Assembly: GCF_003939025.1 (NCBI RefSeq)
Contig: NZ_RQIH01000003.1
Location: 1 to 64,000, forward strand
DNA: 64,000 nucleotides
Reading direction: 5' to 3'
DNA from: Rhizobium sophoriradicis
Lineage (GTDB): Bacteria > Pseudomonadota > Alphaproteobacteria > Rhizobiales > Rhizobiaceae
The number at the start of each line of letters is the position of its first letter. Position 1 is the first letter of the stretch. Under the pieces are notes generated by a model. It searched no databases, was not told the origin of the DNA, and worked only from the letters and a program-made list of their open reading frames with translations. Both the position numbers and the translations under genes were made by a program. Positions 34,488 to 43,164 of this stretch are shown here, piece after piece.

Positions 34488-34951
34488 TCTATGTCGACGC
34501 CGATGCCTGCCCGGTGAAGCCGGAGATCATGAAGGTCGCCGAACGTCTCGGCCTCGAAGTCACCTTCGTCGCCAATTCCGGCCTGCGCCCATCGCGCGAT
34601 CCGATGATCCACAACGTCATCGTTTCCAGCGCGTTCGATGCCGCCGACAACTGGATCGCCGAGCGCGCCGGAGCGGGCGATGTCGTCGTCACCGCCGACG
34701 TGCCGCTCGCCGTGCGCTGCGTCGCCACAGGCGCCTTCGTCAGCGGCCCGACCGGCCGTGTCTTCGACGAGACCAATATTGGCATGGCGAGCGCCATGCG
34801 CGATCTCGGCGCGCATTTGCGCGAAACCGGCGAGAGCAAGGGCTATAACGCCGCCTTCAGCCCGAAAGATCGCTCACGTTTCCTCGAAACCTTCGACCGC
34901 CTCTGCCGCCGCGCCAAGAGCCTTTCCGCCGAGGCTGGCGGGAAGCCCTGA
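34484..34951 (+). CDS. UPF0178/DUF188 family protein (YaiI-like)
   Basis: A 155-residue protein with the family hallmarks: MIYVDADACPVKPEIMKVAERLG at the N-terminus, DNWIAERAGAGDVVVTADVPLA in the middle, and GPTGRVFDETNIG. The aspartates resemble a PIN/NYN-like nuclease fold, but no function is established for the family. It is coupled to the GNAT gene by a four-base overlap. Confidence 0.88.
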   Translation: MIYVDADACPVKPEIMKVAERLGLEVTFVANSGLRPSRDPMIHNVIVSSAFDAADNWIAERAGAGDVVVTADVPLAVRCVATGAFVSGPTGRVFDETNIGMASAMRDLGAHLRETGESKGYNAAFSPKDRSRFLETFDRLCRRAKSLSAEAGGKP

Positions 34952-35036
34952 TCACACCCGCATGAAACGGGTGGCATGGCTGCCATGCGGATTCCCACCT
35001 TGAATGCATCCGTCCCCTCACGCATATAGACGCTAT

Positions 35037-35088
35037 CGCAGACGACTGCGGCATCCTGACGGATGCAACGTCGCGGGGACGGCCTCGC
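35037..35088 (+). promoter_or_regulatory. Guanidine-II (mini-ykkC) riboswitch
   Basis: Two hairpins with the diagnostic ACGR tetraloops. Hairpin 1 is CGCAG-ACGA-CTGCG (35037-35050) and hairpin 2 is GCGGGG-ACGG-CCTCGC (35073-35088). The second ends 7 bases before the AAGGAG ribosome site of the guanidinium exporter gene, the standard geometry for translational control by this class. The 22-base linker contains a further small stem. Confidence 0.85.
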
Positions 35089-35107
35089 TCTTGACAAGGA
35101 GAGTCGC

Positions 35108-35422
35108 ATGGCCTGGTTTCTGCTTTTTCTTGCCGGTCTTTTCGAATGTGGTTGGGCGATCGGCCTCAAATATACCGATGGCTTCACGCGGCCGTTGCCG
35201 ACAGCGTTGACGGTCATATCCATGGTCGTCAGCGTGGTGCTGCTCGGCCTGGCGGTGAAGCATCTGCCGATCGGCACTGCCTATGCGGTCTGGACCGGCA
35301 TCGGCACGGTCGGCACCGTGCTGCTCGGCATCTGGCTGCTCGGCGATGAGGCAAGTGTCTCCCGTCTTGCCTGTATCACGCTGATCGTCGGCGGCATCGC
35401 CGGTCTCAAGCTCACTGCCTAA
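35108..35422 (+). CDS. sugE: Guanidinium exporter, small multidrug resistance family (Gdx/SugE)
   Basis: A 104-residue four-helix membrane protein of the SMR family. The SugE/Gdx signature ECGWAIGLKYTDGFTRPLPT contains the membrane-embedded glutamate that couples proton antiport, and AYAVWTGIGTVGTVLLGIWLLGDE is the conserved third-helix region. The ATG at 35108 has AAGGAG 6 bases upstream; the frame is open from 35063 but would run through the riboswitch. A guanidine-II riboswitch directly upstream identifies guanidinium as the probable exported ion. Confidence 0.93.
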   Translation: MAWFLLFLAGLFECGWAIGLKYTDGFTRPLPTALTVISMVVSVVLLGLAVKHLPIGTAYAVWTGIGTVGTVLLGIWLLGDEASVSRLACITLIVGGIAGLKLTA

Positions 35423-35433
35423 ATAAACAAAAC

Positions 35434-35461
35434 GCTGCGGGGCACCGCAATGCCCCGCAGC
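35434..35461 (-). terminator. Terminator between sugE and the DoxX gene
   Basis: A perfect 11-base-pair stem (GCTGCGGGGCA / TGCCCCGCAGC) with a 6-base loop. On the minus strand it is followed by GTTTTGTTTATTT, so it ends the DoxX transcript. It may also stop sugE from the other side, although there is no T-run in that direction. Confidence 0.8.
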
Positions 35462-35467
35462 CTATCA

Positions 35468-35860
35468 TCAGGCTAGATTGCGGTTATCGACAGCAAAAGC
35501 GCCGGGACCGGAGAAGAACAGGTAGAGGAAGACGAAGCAGAACAGGATGGCAGCGTCGCCCTGGTTGACGGCCGGGAAGAAGCTGTTCGGAGCATGCGCC
35601 ATGAAATAGGCGACGGCCATTTGGCCGGCCAGCAGGAAGGCGACGGGACGGGTCAGCAGGCCGACGAGAATGAGGATGCCACCGACGAGCTCGAGAAGAG
35701 CCGCGAAGAGCATCAGCGGCGGAAGCGGGCCAGACATCTGCGAAGCTGGAAAGCCGAAAAGCTTCATCGTGCCGTGTTCGATGAACAGCAGCGCGGTGAT
35801 GATTCTGAGAGCGGCCAGCCCATAGGGGCGATAGGCGGAAAGACGCTCGAAAGTTGACAT
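35468..35860 (-). CDS. DoxX family membrane protein
   Basis: A 130-residue protein with four hydrophobic segments. ALRIITALLFIEHGTMKLFGFP is the DoxX family N-terminus and LELVGGILILVGLLTRPVAFLLAGQMAVAYFMAH the core. The ATG at 35860 follows GGAGAGG; the frame is open to 35968. DoxX proteins are linked to redox or thiol homeostasis in some bacteria, but the role here is unknown. Confidence 0.87.
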   Translation of the reverse strand: MSTFERLSAYRPYGLAALRIITALLFIEHGTMKLFGFPASQMSGPLPPLMLFAALLELVGGILILVGLLTRPVAFLLAGQMAVAYFMAHAPNSFFPAVNQGDAAILFCFVFLYLFFSGPGAFAVDNRNLA

Positions 35861-35999
35861 AAAACCTCTCCATTTGAAACAATGCAGCCGAGCGTTAGCT
35901 TGTCCCCCGCAAGGATTGAACACACGGATCGCTGACGGCCGTTCACTTTTTCGACAGCGGGTAAACACCCGGCCGTGCGCCTTTATTCGGTGAAAAATC

Positions 36000-37532
36000 T
36001 CAGAGCGGAATGTTGTCGTGTTTCTTCCAGGGATTGGCGAGATCCTTGTTGCGCAGCATCTTCAGCCCGCGCGCCAGCCGCCGCCGGGTCGAATGCGGCA
36101 TGATCACCTCATCGACATAACCGCGTTCGGCGGCGACGAAGGGGGACAGGAACCGGTCCTCGTACATTTTCGTATGGGCGGCGATCTTTTCCGGATCGGC
36201 GATATCCTTGCGGAAGATGATCTCGACCGCGCCCTTGGCGCCCATCACGGCGATCTGCGCCGTCGGCCAGGCATAGTTCAAGTCGCCACGCAGATGCTTC
36301 GACGCCATCACATCATAAGCGCCGCCGAAAGCCTTGCGGGTAATGACGGTGAGCTTCGGCACCGTCGCCTCGGCATAGGCAAAGAGCAGCTTGGCGCCAT
36401 GCTTGATGAGCCCGCCATATTCCTGTGCGGTGCCCGGCAGGAAGCCCGGCACGTCGACGAAGGTGACGATCGGAATGTTGAAACAGTCGCAGAAGCGCAC
36501 GAAGCGGGCGGCCTTACGCGAGGCGTCGCTGTCGAGCACGCCGGCCAACACCATCGGCTGGTTGGCGACGAAACCGACGGTGGAACCTTCGATGCGGCCG
36601 AAGCCGCAGACGATGTTGCCGGCAAAGCTCGCCTGGATCTCGAAGAAATCCCCCTCGTCCGCCACCTTCCGGATCAGCTCCTTGATGTCATAAGGCCTGT
36701 TGGCGCTCGCCGGCACCAGCGTGTCGAGCGAGACGTCGGTCTCCGTCACCGACTGGTAACATTCGATCTCGGGCAGCGGCGCGGTGTTCGAAAGCGGCAG
36801 GAAATCGATCAACCGGCGCACCTGTAAGAGCGTTTCGACATCATTGTCATAGGCGCCGTCGGCAATCGAAGAGCGCGTGGTATGCACCACGGCGCCACCG
36901 AGTTCCTCAGCGGTTACCGTCTCGTTGGTGACGGTTTTCACCACATCGGGGCCGGTGACGAACATGTAGGAGGTATCGCGCACCATGAAAATGAAATCGG
37001 TCATGGCCGGCGAATAGACGTCGCCGCCGGCGCAGGGGCCCATGATCACCGAGATCTGCGGGATGACGCCCGAGGCGAGCACATTGCGCTGGAAGACTTC
37101 GGCATAACCGCCGAGCGCGGCGACACCTTCCTGAATGCGGGCGCCGCCCGCGTCATAGATGCCGACGATCGGCGCGCGGTTCTTCAGCGCCATGTCCTGC
37201 ACCTTCATGATCTTCTCGGCATGCGCTTCCGAAAGCGAGCCGCCGAAGACGGTGAAGTCTTTTGCGAAGACGAAGACCGTGCGGTCATTGACCGTGCCCC
37301 AGCCGGTCACGACGCCGTCGCCGGCAATACGGCTCTTGTCCATACCGAAATCGGTGGAGCGATGTTCGACGAACATGTCGAACTCCTCGAAGGAGCCTTC
37401 GTCGAGGAAAAGGTCGATACGCTCGCGCGCCGTCAGCTTGCCGCGCTTATGCTGAGCCTCGATACGTGTCTTGCCGCCGCCAAGGCGAGCGATGCCGCGG
37501 CGGCGTTCCAGTTCTTCGAGAATTTCCTTCAT
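36000..37532 (-). CDS. pccB: Propionyl-CoA carboxylase beta (carboxyltransferase) subunit
   Basis: A 510-residue carboxyltransferase with the usual two crotonase-like halves: [41 protein letters not shown] in the first and [40 protein letters not shown] in the second. The ending [27 protein letters not shown] is typical of PccB. It pairs with PccA (30775-32784). No methylmalonyl-CoA mutase gene lies in the window. Confidence 0.94.
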   Translation of the reverse strand: MKEILEELERRRGIARLGGGKTRIEAQHKRGKLTARERIDLFLDEGSFEEFDMFVEHRSTDFGMDKSRIAGDGVVTGWGTVNDRTVFVFAKDFTVFGGSLSEAHAEKIMKVQDMALKNRAPIVGIYDAGGARIQEGVAALGGYAEVFQRNVLASGVIPQISVIMGPCAGGDVYSPAMTDFIFMVRDTSYMFVTGPDVVKTVTNETVTAEELGGAVVHTTRSSIADGAYDNDVETLLQVRRLIDFLPLSNTAPLPEIECYQSVTETDVSLDTLVPASANRPYDIKELIRKVADEGDFFEIQASFAGNIVCGFGRIEGSTVGFVANQPMVLAGVLDSDASRKAARFVRFCDCFNIPIVTFVDVPGFLPGTAQEYGGLIKHGAKLLFAYAEATVPKLTVITRKAFGGAYDVMASKHLRGDLNYAWPTAQIAVMGAKGAVEIIFRKDIADPEKIAAHTKMYEDRFLSPFVAAERGYVDEVIMPHSTRRRLARGLKMLRNKDLANPWKKHDNIPL

Positions 37533-37571
37533 GCGATTTCCCTCACCGCCTGCGTGTTCGATATGCCCTAA

Positions 37572-37684
37572 AGCATGATGCCGAAAAGTGTGAGCGGTTT
37601 CCGGAGGACATCATGCTCTAACTCACTAATCTAGAACAGGATTCAGATTTACGTCCGACCGGGCCTAAAATCATCCTGTTCTAG
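37572..37684. repeat. Pair of inverted repeats (dispersed rhizobial intergenic element)
   Basis: The first is an inverted repeat with arms AGCATGATG (37572-37580) and CATCATGCT (37609-37617), around the AAAGTGTGAGCGGTTT core often seen in Rhizobium intergenic mosaic-type elements. The second has perfect 12-base arms CTAGAACAGGAT (37631-37642) and ATCCTGTTCTAG (37673-37684). The last arm includes the stop codon of the lipoprotein gene. Confidence 0.6.
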
Positions 37685-38138
37685 CACTACGACCGCTGAG
37701 CGAGTAAACCGAGCGTATCCTGGCTGCCACATCCTCGGCGATGATTTCGTCGGCAAGCTTGGGATCGGCGGCCATGCTGGTCACGTCAAAGGCGCTGACA
37801 GCGATCACCGACCCATCCTCCACCGAAGCCGCGTCGACGCTGATCTTGGCGACGTTGCGGTCCTTCTGGAAACCGAGGCCTTTCTGGATTGATATCACGC
37901 GAATCGTCAGTACAACCCGCGGCAGCGCGGTATCACGCACGGTGGCGTTGATCGCGGCATTGACGCGGTCGTTGATGCCGGAGAGCAGCTCGGCCGGCAT
38001 GTTCGGCCCGGAGAGAACGACAGCGCTGCGCACATCGTAGAGCGGCGCCGCAGGCTTCGGACCCAAAAGGCTGGCGCAGTTCGTGAGCGCAATACAGACG
38101 AGTACGGCCCGGCAAAAACACGACCTCAGCCAATTCAT
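37671..38138 (-). CDS. Putative lipoprotein of unknown function
   Basis: A 155-residue protein with a lipoprotein signal (NWLRSCFCRAVLVCIALTNC, lipobox LTNC), so it is probably membrane-anchored. The mature part resembles an ABC-type auxiliary/LptE-like alpha-beta domain (AVVLSGPNMPAELLSGINDRVNAAINATV, then VVLTIRVISIQKGLGFQKDRNVAKISV), but no family is certain. The ATG at 38138 is preferred. The last residues and the stop codon are formed by one arm of the 37631-37684 inverted repeat, so the original C-terminus may have been altered by the element. Confidence 0.68.
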   Translation of the reverse strand: MNWLRSCFCRAVLVCIALTNCASLLGPKPAAPLYDVRSAVVLSGPNMPAELLSGINDRVNAAINATVRDTALPRVVLTIRVISIQKGLGFQKDRNVAKISVDAASVEDGSVIAVSAFDVTSMAADPKLADEIIAEDVAARIRSVYSLSGRSARTG

Positions 38139-38205
38139 CACAAAATCCCGCACCGCCCCGTTGGAGTCGCAGATTTCGTCATAATGTCCGGGAAGGCAAT
38201 ATGTT

Positions 38206-38991
38206 TCAGGCGCTTAGGGCGAAAAAAACATCCGCGGCCGCCTTGAACTCGACAAAGCGCTTGGCGCGGCGCTCCTCGGCTTCCTCGTCACGCCCCCAAT
38301 GCTCGATCGTCCAGTCCTCGTCGAGATGGGCAAGCGACCACACCTCTTCCACCGTCACCCGACCCTCGGCAAAGGCGAGTGCCAGGATCGCCGAACCGGT
38401 CAGCGTCGTGATGGTGTGGAGAGCGGCGAGCGCCATCGGGCTCTGATGCCGCGCCAGCGTGACGGCAAAGGCTGCGGTCGCCTCGCGCGGCTGCTCGTGG
38501 TGCATCACCCCCTCAATGAGGATGAAGCGGGCGCCCAGATCATTTGCCGCCCAGTCGATAACCGGATCCCAGCGCTCCCTCTGGCGCTCGACCAGCAGTT
38601 CGGGGCGGTCCGCGCGGTAGCAGAGGAGATCGCTCGAGGAAAAGCGCAGGATGTCTTCGAAGATCGCCTGCGCATTGGTGGCCACGCCGTCGAGCGCGGT
38701 GTTGACGAGCCGCGTCACCGGCATGGTCACGGGATCGATCTCCTGGCCTTGGGCTTGCCATTCGGCGGCGACAAGCTGCGCGAGCGCTTCGGTCGGCACG
38801 GCGAGAACTTGCCGCGCCGGCGTGCGCACCATCTTGCCGTCGAGCGTGATCGCAAAACCACCCTCATGTTGGGCAACGGCGACCTCGGCATAGAAGCGCT
38901 TCGGCAGCGGTTTCTTCATCTGAATTTGCGCCCGGCGGATGGGATCGGGATGGCTCAGGCCTTCGGAAAGATCGTTCAGCAGATCACGCAT
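38206..38991 (-). CDS. ATP12 family chaperone (F1-ATPase assembly)
   Basis: A 261-residue protein matching the ATP12 chaperone family: KRFYAEVAVAQHEGGFAITLDGKMVRTPARQVLAVPTEALAQLVAAEWQAQ at the N-terminus, then SSSDLLCYRADRPELLVERQRERWDPVIDWA and EVWSLAHLDEDWTIEHWGRDEEAEERRA. ATP12 binds the F1 alpha subunit during assembly and is typical of alphaproteobacteria and mitochondria. It is the third gene of a tight minus-strand operon after the pseudouridine synthase and HAD genes, starting 9 bases after the HAD stop. Confidence 0.92.
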   Translation of the reverse strand: MRDLLNDLSEGLSHPDPIRRAQIQMKKPLPKRFYAEVAVAQHEGGFAITLDGKMVRTPARQVLAVPTEALAQLVAAEWQAQGQEIDPVTMPVTRLVNTALDGVATNAQAIFEDILRFSSSDLLCYRADRPELLVERQRERWDPVIDWAANDLGARFILIEGVMHHEQPREATAAFAVTLARHQSPMALAALHTITTLTGSAILALAFAEGRVTVEEVWSLAHLDEDWTIEHWGRDEEAEERRAKRFVEFKAAADVFFALSA

Positions 38992-39000
38992 GGGCTCACC

Positions 39001-39654
39001 TCAGGAAAAATGGCGCAATATCTCGTTTGGATGATAGGCGATCGCATCGGCGCCATTGGCGATCAGCTCATCCACGCTGGCATAGCCCCAGGCAACGCCG
39101 ATCGCCTTGGCGCCGGCAGCCTTTGCCATCTGCATATCGTAAACCGCGTCGCCAATGACAATGGCGTCACGCCGATTCATGCCGGTTTCGTCGCAGCACT
39201 CCGTCACCATGGCCGGATGCGGCTTTGACGGGCAATCGTCGGCGGTGCGGGCAACGACAAAATGCTGATCGAAACCGTGCGTCTCCATCACGAGGTTGAG
39301 CCCACGCCGGGATTTGCCGGTCACCGCCCCGATCAGCAGGTTCTCGCGGCCGCTGATCGCGTCGATCATCTCGCGAATGCCGGCAAACAGCGGCTCCCTG
39401 TAGTCGAGATCCTGGCGCACGACGGTAAACAGCGATTTATAATGCGCCGTCATGTCGATATCTTGCTGCTCGACATGCGGCCTGCCCTGCATGCGGGCAA
39501 TCGCGATATCGAGCGACAGGCCGATAATGGCCTTGGTGTCCTCAAACCGCGGTTCCGGCTTGCCGAATTTATCGAAAGTCCGGCGCATGGTTTCGTGGAT
39601 CAGCCCGGCACTGTCAACCAACGTGCCGTCGCAATCGAAAAGCGCAAGTTTCAT
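39001..39654 (-). CDS. HAD-family hydrolase (phosphoglycolate-phosphatase-like)
   Basis: A 217-residue haloacid dehalogenase-fold phosphatase. Motif I is LALFDCDGTLVDS, motif II the GAVTGKS region, motif III the lysine in DDCPSKPHPAM, and motif IV AIVIGDAVYDMQMAKAAGAKAIGVAWG. The ATG at 39654 overlaps the stop of the pseudouridine synthase gene by three bases (ATGA), showing translational coupling. The substrate is unknown; the closest class by motif is Gph. Confidence 0.9.
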   Translation of the reverse strand: MKLALFDCDGTLVDSAGLIHETMRRTFDKFGKPEPRFEDTKAIIGLSLDIAIARMQGRPHVEQQDIDMTAHYKSLFTVVRQDLDYREPLFAGIREMIDAISGRENLLIGAVTGKSRRGLNLVMETHGFDQHFVVARTADDCPSKPHPAMVTECCDETGMNRRDAIVIGDAVYDMQMAKAAGAKAIGVAWGYASVDELIANGADAIAYHPNEILRHFS

Positions 39655-40643
39655 TCGCTGTCCCTTTCGGCGCCGGCAAGGTCGAGACCGAGCAGGTTCC
39701 AGGTCTGCACCATATGCGGCGGCAGCGGCGCGCTGACGCGCAGGCGGCCACCGGATGGGTGCGGGATGTCGATGTGACGCGCGTGCAGATGCAACTTCTT
39801 CTGGATGCCGCCTGGAAAGTCCCAATTCGGATCGTCGTCGAAATATTTGGGATCGCCGATGATCGGATGGCCGATATGCAGGGCATGGACGCGCAGCTGG
39901 TGGGTACGGCCGGTATAAGGCTCCATTTCCAGCCACGCGAGGTTCTGCGCCGCCGTCTCCAGCACGCGGTAGAAGGAAATCGCATGATCGGCGCCGTCTT
40001 CGCCGTGTTTTGCGATGCGCATGCGGTCGCCATCGGCTGTCGGTTCCTTGACGAGCCAGGTCGAGATCTTGTCCTCGTGTTTGCGCGGCACGCCCTTGAC
40101 CAGCGCCCAATAGGTCTTCTTGGTGTCGCGCTCGCGGAAGGCGGCCGTCAGTTTCTGGGCGGCGCCGCGGGTGCGGGCGATGACAAGAACACCTGACGTG
40201 TCGCGGTCGAGGCGGTGAACGAGCCGCGGCTTTTCGCCCTTGGGGCTGGTCCAGGCTTCGAGCATCTGGTCGATATGCCGGGCCACACCGGAGCCGCCTT
40301 GCACCGCAATACCGGGCGGCTTGTTGAGCACGATCACCTTTTCGTCCTCATGCAGCACCATCCGCGACAGGAGTTCGAAATCGCTGGAATGCTTGAGATC
40401 CTTGCCGGCGATCGGACCCGATTTCAGCTTCGCATCGACATCCAGCGGCGGCACGCGCACCGTCTGGCCGGGCTGCACGCGCGCATCCGATTTGACACGG
40501 CCGCCGTCGACGCGCACCTGGCCGGAGCGCAGCAGTTTCTGCAGCGGACCGAAGCCGAGCCCGGGAAAATGCACCTTGAACCAGCGATCGAGGCGCATGC
40601 CGGCTTCGTCGGGTTCAACCTTGATATGTTCTATACCAGCCAT
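39651..40643 (-). CDS. RluA-family pseudouridine synthase (RluC-like)
   Basis: A 330-residue rRNA pseudouridine synthase. An N-terminal S4 RNA-binding domain (residues 10-75, GFGPLQKLLRSGQVRVDGGRVK) precedes the catalytic domain with the signature RLVHRLDRDTSGVLVIARTRGAAQKL, whose aspartate is the nucleophile, and the closing WLEMEPYTGRTHQLRVHALHIGHPIIGDPKY. By domain order it is an RluC/RluD-type enzyme modifying 23S rRNA. It is the first gene of the operon with the HAD and ATP12 genes. Confidence 0.92.
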   Translation of the reverse strand: MAGIEHIKVEPDEAGMRLDRWFKVHFPGLGFGPLQKLLRSGQVRVDGGRVKSDARVQPGQTVRVPPLDVDAKLKSGPIAGKDLKHSSDFELLSRMVLHEDEKVIVLNKPPGIAVQGGSGVARHIDQMLEAWTSPKGEKPRLVHRLDRDTSGVLVIARTRGAAQKLTAAFRERDTKKTYWALVKGVPRKHEDKISTWLVKEPTADGDRMRIAKHGEDGADHAISFYRVLETAAQNLAWLEMEPYTGRTHQLRVHALHIGHPIIGDPKYFDDDPNWDFPGGIQKKLHLHARHIDIPHPSGGRLRVSAPLPPHMVQTWNLLGLDLAGAERDSE

Positions 40644-40731
40644 AAAAAATCTTTCGGAAATAACTGCACGGGCCGAGCCGGCGTTCTTGCCGCAGCCTTT
40701 AGAGCATTTTCATGCAAAACGGAAACCGGAA

Positions 40732-41109
40732 TCAGACCAAAGCGCGCATGATGGCGAGCCCGGCGATGACCGCCGCCATCGAAAGGCCGACGCTAGCTAC
40801 GATATAGATGCCGCCGGCGACGGCCTCGCCGCCCTCGAACAGCGAGATGGCGTCTAGCGAAAAAGCCGAAAAAGTGGTGAAGCCGCCGAGGAAGCCGGTG
40901 ATGAGCAGCAGACGCAGTTCGGTTGAGGCGTTGAATTTTCGGGCGATCAGTTCCGCGAAGACACCGATGACGAAGCAGCCGACAACATTGACGGCGAGCG
41001 TGCCCCAGGGAAAGGCCGGCCCCATGAGCTTCAGCGCCCATCGGCCGGCATAATATCTAAGCACGGAACCGATGGCGCCGCCGACGGCGACGAGGAGAGC
41101 CTGGATCAT
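40732..41109 (-). CDS. crcB: Fluoride ion channel CrcB/Fluc
   Basis: A 125-residue, four-helix membrane protein with the Fluc signatures GGAIGSVLRYYAGRW, FPWGTLAVNVVGCFVIGVF and GFLGGFTTFSAFSLD. It exports fluoride as an antiparallel dimer. No fluoride riboswitch is recognisable upstream. The stop lies inside a dispersed palindromic element with a GCATTTTCATGCAAAACGG-type core (about 40694-40738). Confidence 0.93.
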   Translation of the reverse strand: MIQALLVAVGGAIGSVLRYYAGRWALKLMGPAFPWGTLAVNVVGCFVIGVFAELIARKFNASTELRLLLITGFLGGFTTFSAFSLDAISLFEGGEAVAGGIYIVASVGLSMAAVIAGLAIMRALV

Positions 41110-41227
41110 GGGCGGAACATCCTGACTAGAACGCTTTCAATCGTGACGGAATAAATTCTTATAATTCAGTAAAATGCCAGAGGTTTTCTTAATGCTGGCG
41201 CCAACATCCTGCCGATACTGTGCCGGC

Positions 41228-41494
41228 ATGACCCAGCTCCTTTCCATTTCGGCAAACACCGCTGCCATTGCCGCTGAAACGCTGAGAATACCGCAGCGTG
41301 TTGCGAACAGCACCGCCGCGCGTGAGTCGCGCCGTCTCGCGGACCGGCAATCGAAAGCCGAGAGCACCGAAGGGGTGGACGATCCATCCAGCATCATTCA
41401 ATCAACCGAAGTGGCGCTCGACCTGATGACGAAGGGCAACCGCCAGCCGCAGGCCGGCCTGAAGCAGGCGCTGCAATCCTACGAAGATTTCTGA
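41228..41494 (+). CDS. Small hypothetical protein
   Basis: An 88-residue protein with no signal peptide. LLSISANTAAIAAETLRIPQRVANSTAARESRRLADRQSK looks like a helical region, followed by an acidic linker and ALDLMTKGNRQPQAGLKQALQSYEDF. The frame is open from 41174, but the ATG at 41228 gives a more natural start. A good terminator follows the stop, which supports a real gene. I do not recognise the family. Confidence 0.55.
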   Translation: MTQLLSISANTAAIAAETLRIPQRVANSTAARESRRLADRQSKAESTEGVDDPSSIIQSTEVALDLMTKGNRQPQAGLKQALQSYEDF

Positions 41495-41516
41495 GGCTCC
41501 CGCCTTTCCAACGAAA

Positions 41517-41543
41517 AGCCCGCGTCGCGGGCTCTTCTATTTT
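41517..41543. terminator. Bidirectional terminator between convergent genes
   Basis: AGCCCGC (41517-41523) and GCGGGCT (41527-41533) enclose a 3-base loop, followed by CTTCTATTTT on the plus strand. On the minus strand the stem is followed by TTTTCG. It separates the small hypothetical gene from the copper-protein gene. Confidence 0.75.
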
Positions 41544-41556
41544 GATCGGCTTTAAC

Positions 41557-42546
41557 TCACTTGCCCTGGGCCGACAACACCTGCAGCACCAGGTCGACCT
41601 TGCCGGCCTTCTCGAAGGTCAACGTCACCGGCACGGTATCGCCCTGCTTGAACGGCGTTTTCACCTTCTGGAACATCAGATGCAGGTTACCGGGCTCAAG
41701 CTTGACGGTTTCACCCGCAGCGATGGCGATGCCATCCTTCAGCTGCCGCATCCGCATGACATTGTCTTTCGTTTCCATCGCATGGATCTGAACCTCGCCT
41801 GATATCGGCGAGGTTACCGACACCAGGCGATCGTTCGTCTGGCCGCTATTCTTCACCGTAAAGAAGCCGCCGCCGACCGGCTGGCCGGGCAGCATCGCTT
41901 TGGCGAAGCCGCCGGAGATTTCGAGGTCGCCGGCCTTGACTGTTTCGCCGGCCGGCACCGCGGCCGCCATACCCGACATGTCCATGCCGGCCATGTCGTG
42001 GTCGTGACCATGGCTGTCCCCCGCGACGATCTTCAAGAGCGGCGCCGGATTTTTCATCCCATGCGGGTCGCTGCCGTCCTTTGCCACCTGATCCCAGGCG
42101 GCCACCGCGTCGCCGCACATCTGGATTACCGGAAAGGCCAGCGACGTACCAGCCTCAACGCCCGATACCTTCCCCTGGATGACAAAGGTGTCGTAGAAAT
42201 CGTCGGAGAGGTTACCGTTCTTCCAGCGGATCTCGACCGCGCCCGTCTTCACCTTGTCGCCGTGGTTGTCGTAGGTCTTCTGGTAGTCGCCTTTGATCAC
42301 CTCGAGCTCCCAGCCGGCTTTCGGCTGCGGCTTGGCGAAGACGAAGCCTTCCGGGAGTTTGACCCGCACTTCAGTGGTCGCCTTGCCGTCGCAACCATGC
42401 GGCAGCTGCAGCGTGGCGAGAATGGTGGTTTCCTGTGTCGCCTCCTTGTTAAGGAAGGTCATATGGGCCTCGGCGCCGGCAAAGGCAGTTGCGGAAAGAA
42501 GCGCCGCAAGCGCGAAAGTCTTGGCAAATGTTTTGATGGTCTTCAT
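41557..42546 (-). CDS. Fused YcnI (DUF1775)-PCuAC copper chaperone, periplasmic
   Basis: A 329-residue exported protein. After the signal peptide the mature N-terminus is HMTFLNKEA, with histidine 28 as the expected copper ligand of the YcnI/DUF1775 domain (about residues 28-170). A His/Asp/Met-rich linker (GDSHGHDHDMAGMDMSGM, about 177-194) joins it to a PCuAC domain (about 205-325) with the H-x10-M...HxM-type pattern seen in QIHAMETKDNVMRMRQL and GNLHLMFQ. The two copper modules are usually separate proteins. The likely role is periplasmic copper delivery, for example to cytochrome oxidase. The DUF2946-like gene lies upstream on the same strand. Confidence 0.88.
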   Translation of the reverse strand: MKTIKTFAKTFALAALLSATAFAGAEAHMTFLNKEATQETTILATLQLPHGCDGKATTEVRVKLPEGFVFAKPQPKAGWELEVIKGDYQKTYDNHGDKVKTGAVEIRWKNGNLSDDFYDTFVIQGKVSGVEAGTSLAFPVIQMCGDAVAAWDQVAKDGSDPHGMKNPAPLLKIVAGDSHGHDHDMAGMDMSGMAAAVPAGETVKAGDLEISGGFAKAMLPGQPVGGGFFTVKNSGQTNDRLVSVTSPISGEVQIHAMETKDNVMRMRQLKDGIAIAAGETVKLEPGNLHLMFQKVKTPFKQGDTVPVTLTFEKAGKVDLVLQVLSAQGK

Positions 42547-42618
42547 CGGATATCTCCTCGCCGGCCGCGGACGCTGTTGGGCGGATCGGCATGCTTCATC
42601 ATCAGTTGCAAAGGCAGG

Positions 42619-42999
42619 TCAGATGAGAACCGGTGGAGCGCGGGAATTCGCCCGACTGACGGCGCTGGCGCCGGCAACAGCTGATGTTTCGATCGGGGCA
42701 TTGATGAGCGAGGCGAGCTTGCGCTCGAGCCAGGAACCTGCATCCGGCGTCGGCAGGATCACCGAGGCTGATAGCCGGCAGGCCTCGCAATTCGGCTTGA
42801 TAACAACGGTCTTGCCGCCGGTGTCTTTCACCGTGACGCAGAGCGAGGCAAAGCTGCCGTCGGGCAGCATATAGGCGGCAGCGTCATAACCGTCGGAAGC
42901 GACAGCCTGCGGCGCCTGGTGGGCAAATCCGAGCAAAAGCAAGCTCAAGGCGCAAAGCATGCGCAGAAAGAGTGTTGCTTTCGGTCCGTTCTGCCGCAT
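42619..42999 (-). CDS. DUF2946-like exported protein
   Basis: A 126-residue protein with a signal peptide or N-terminal membrane segment (LRMLCALSLLLLGFAHQAPQAVA). The mature part carries cysteines in SLCVTVKDTGGK and KPNCEACRLS, the spacing expected of a DUF2946-type metal-associated protein. The ATG at 42999 follows AGGGGAT. It is immediately upstream of the copper-chaperone fusion, 72 bases away, so the two are probably cotranscribed and linked to copper handling. Confidence 0.7.
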   Translation of the reverse strand: MRQNGPKATLFLRMLCALSLLLLGFAHQAPQAVASDGYDAAAYMLPDGSFASLCVTVKDTGGKTVVIKPNCEACRLSASVILPTPDAGSWLERKLASLINAPIETSAVAGASAVSRANSRAPPVLI

Positions 43000-43164
43000 G
43001 AGATCCCCTTCAACAGCATGTCGCGATAGCCGGTTTCCCCTTGAATTGCAAAAGCAGATTTGCCGCAGTTCAGGGTCGGACCTGACTATCGCGACAAAAA
43101 TTTGTTCGGCGACGACATTTGCCGCTTGCCAAGTACCGCAGCCGCCGGATAATTGCGCCAACCT

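Noticed and set aside
41110..41170. Fluoride riboswitch upstream of crcB
   Set aside because: No GGNGAUGG-type conserved segment or pseudoknot could be found in the short upstream region.
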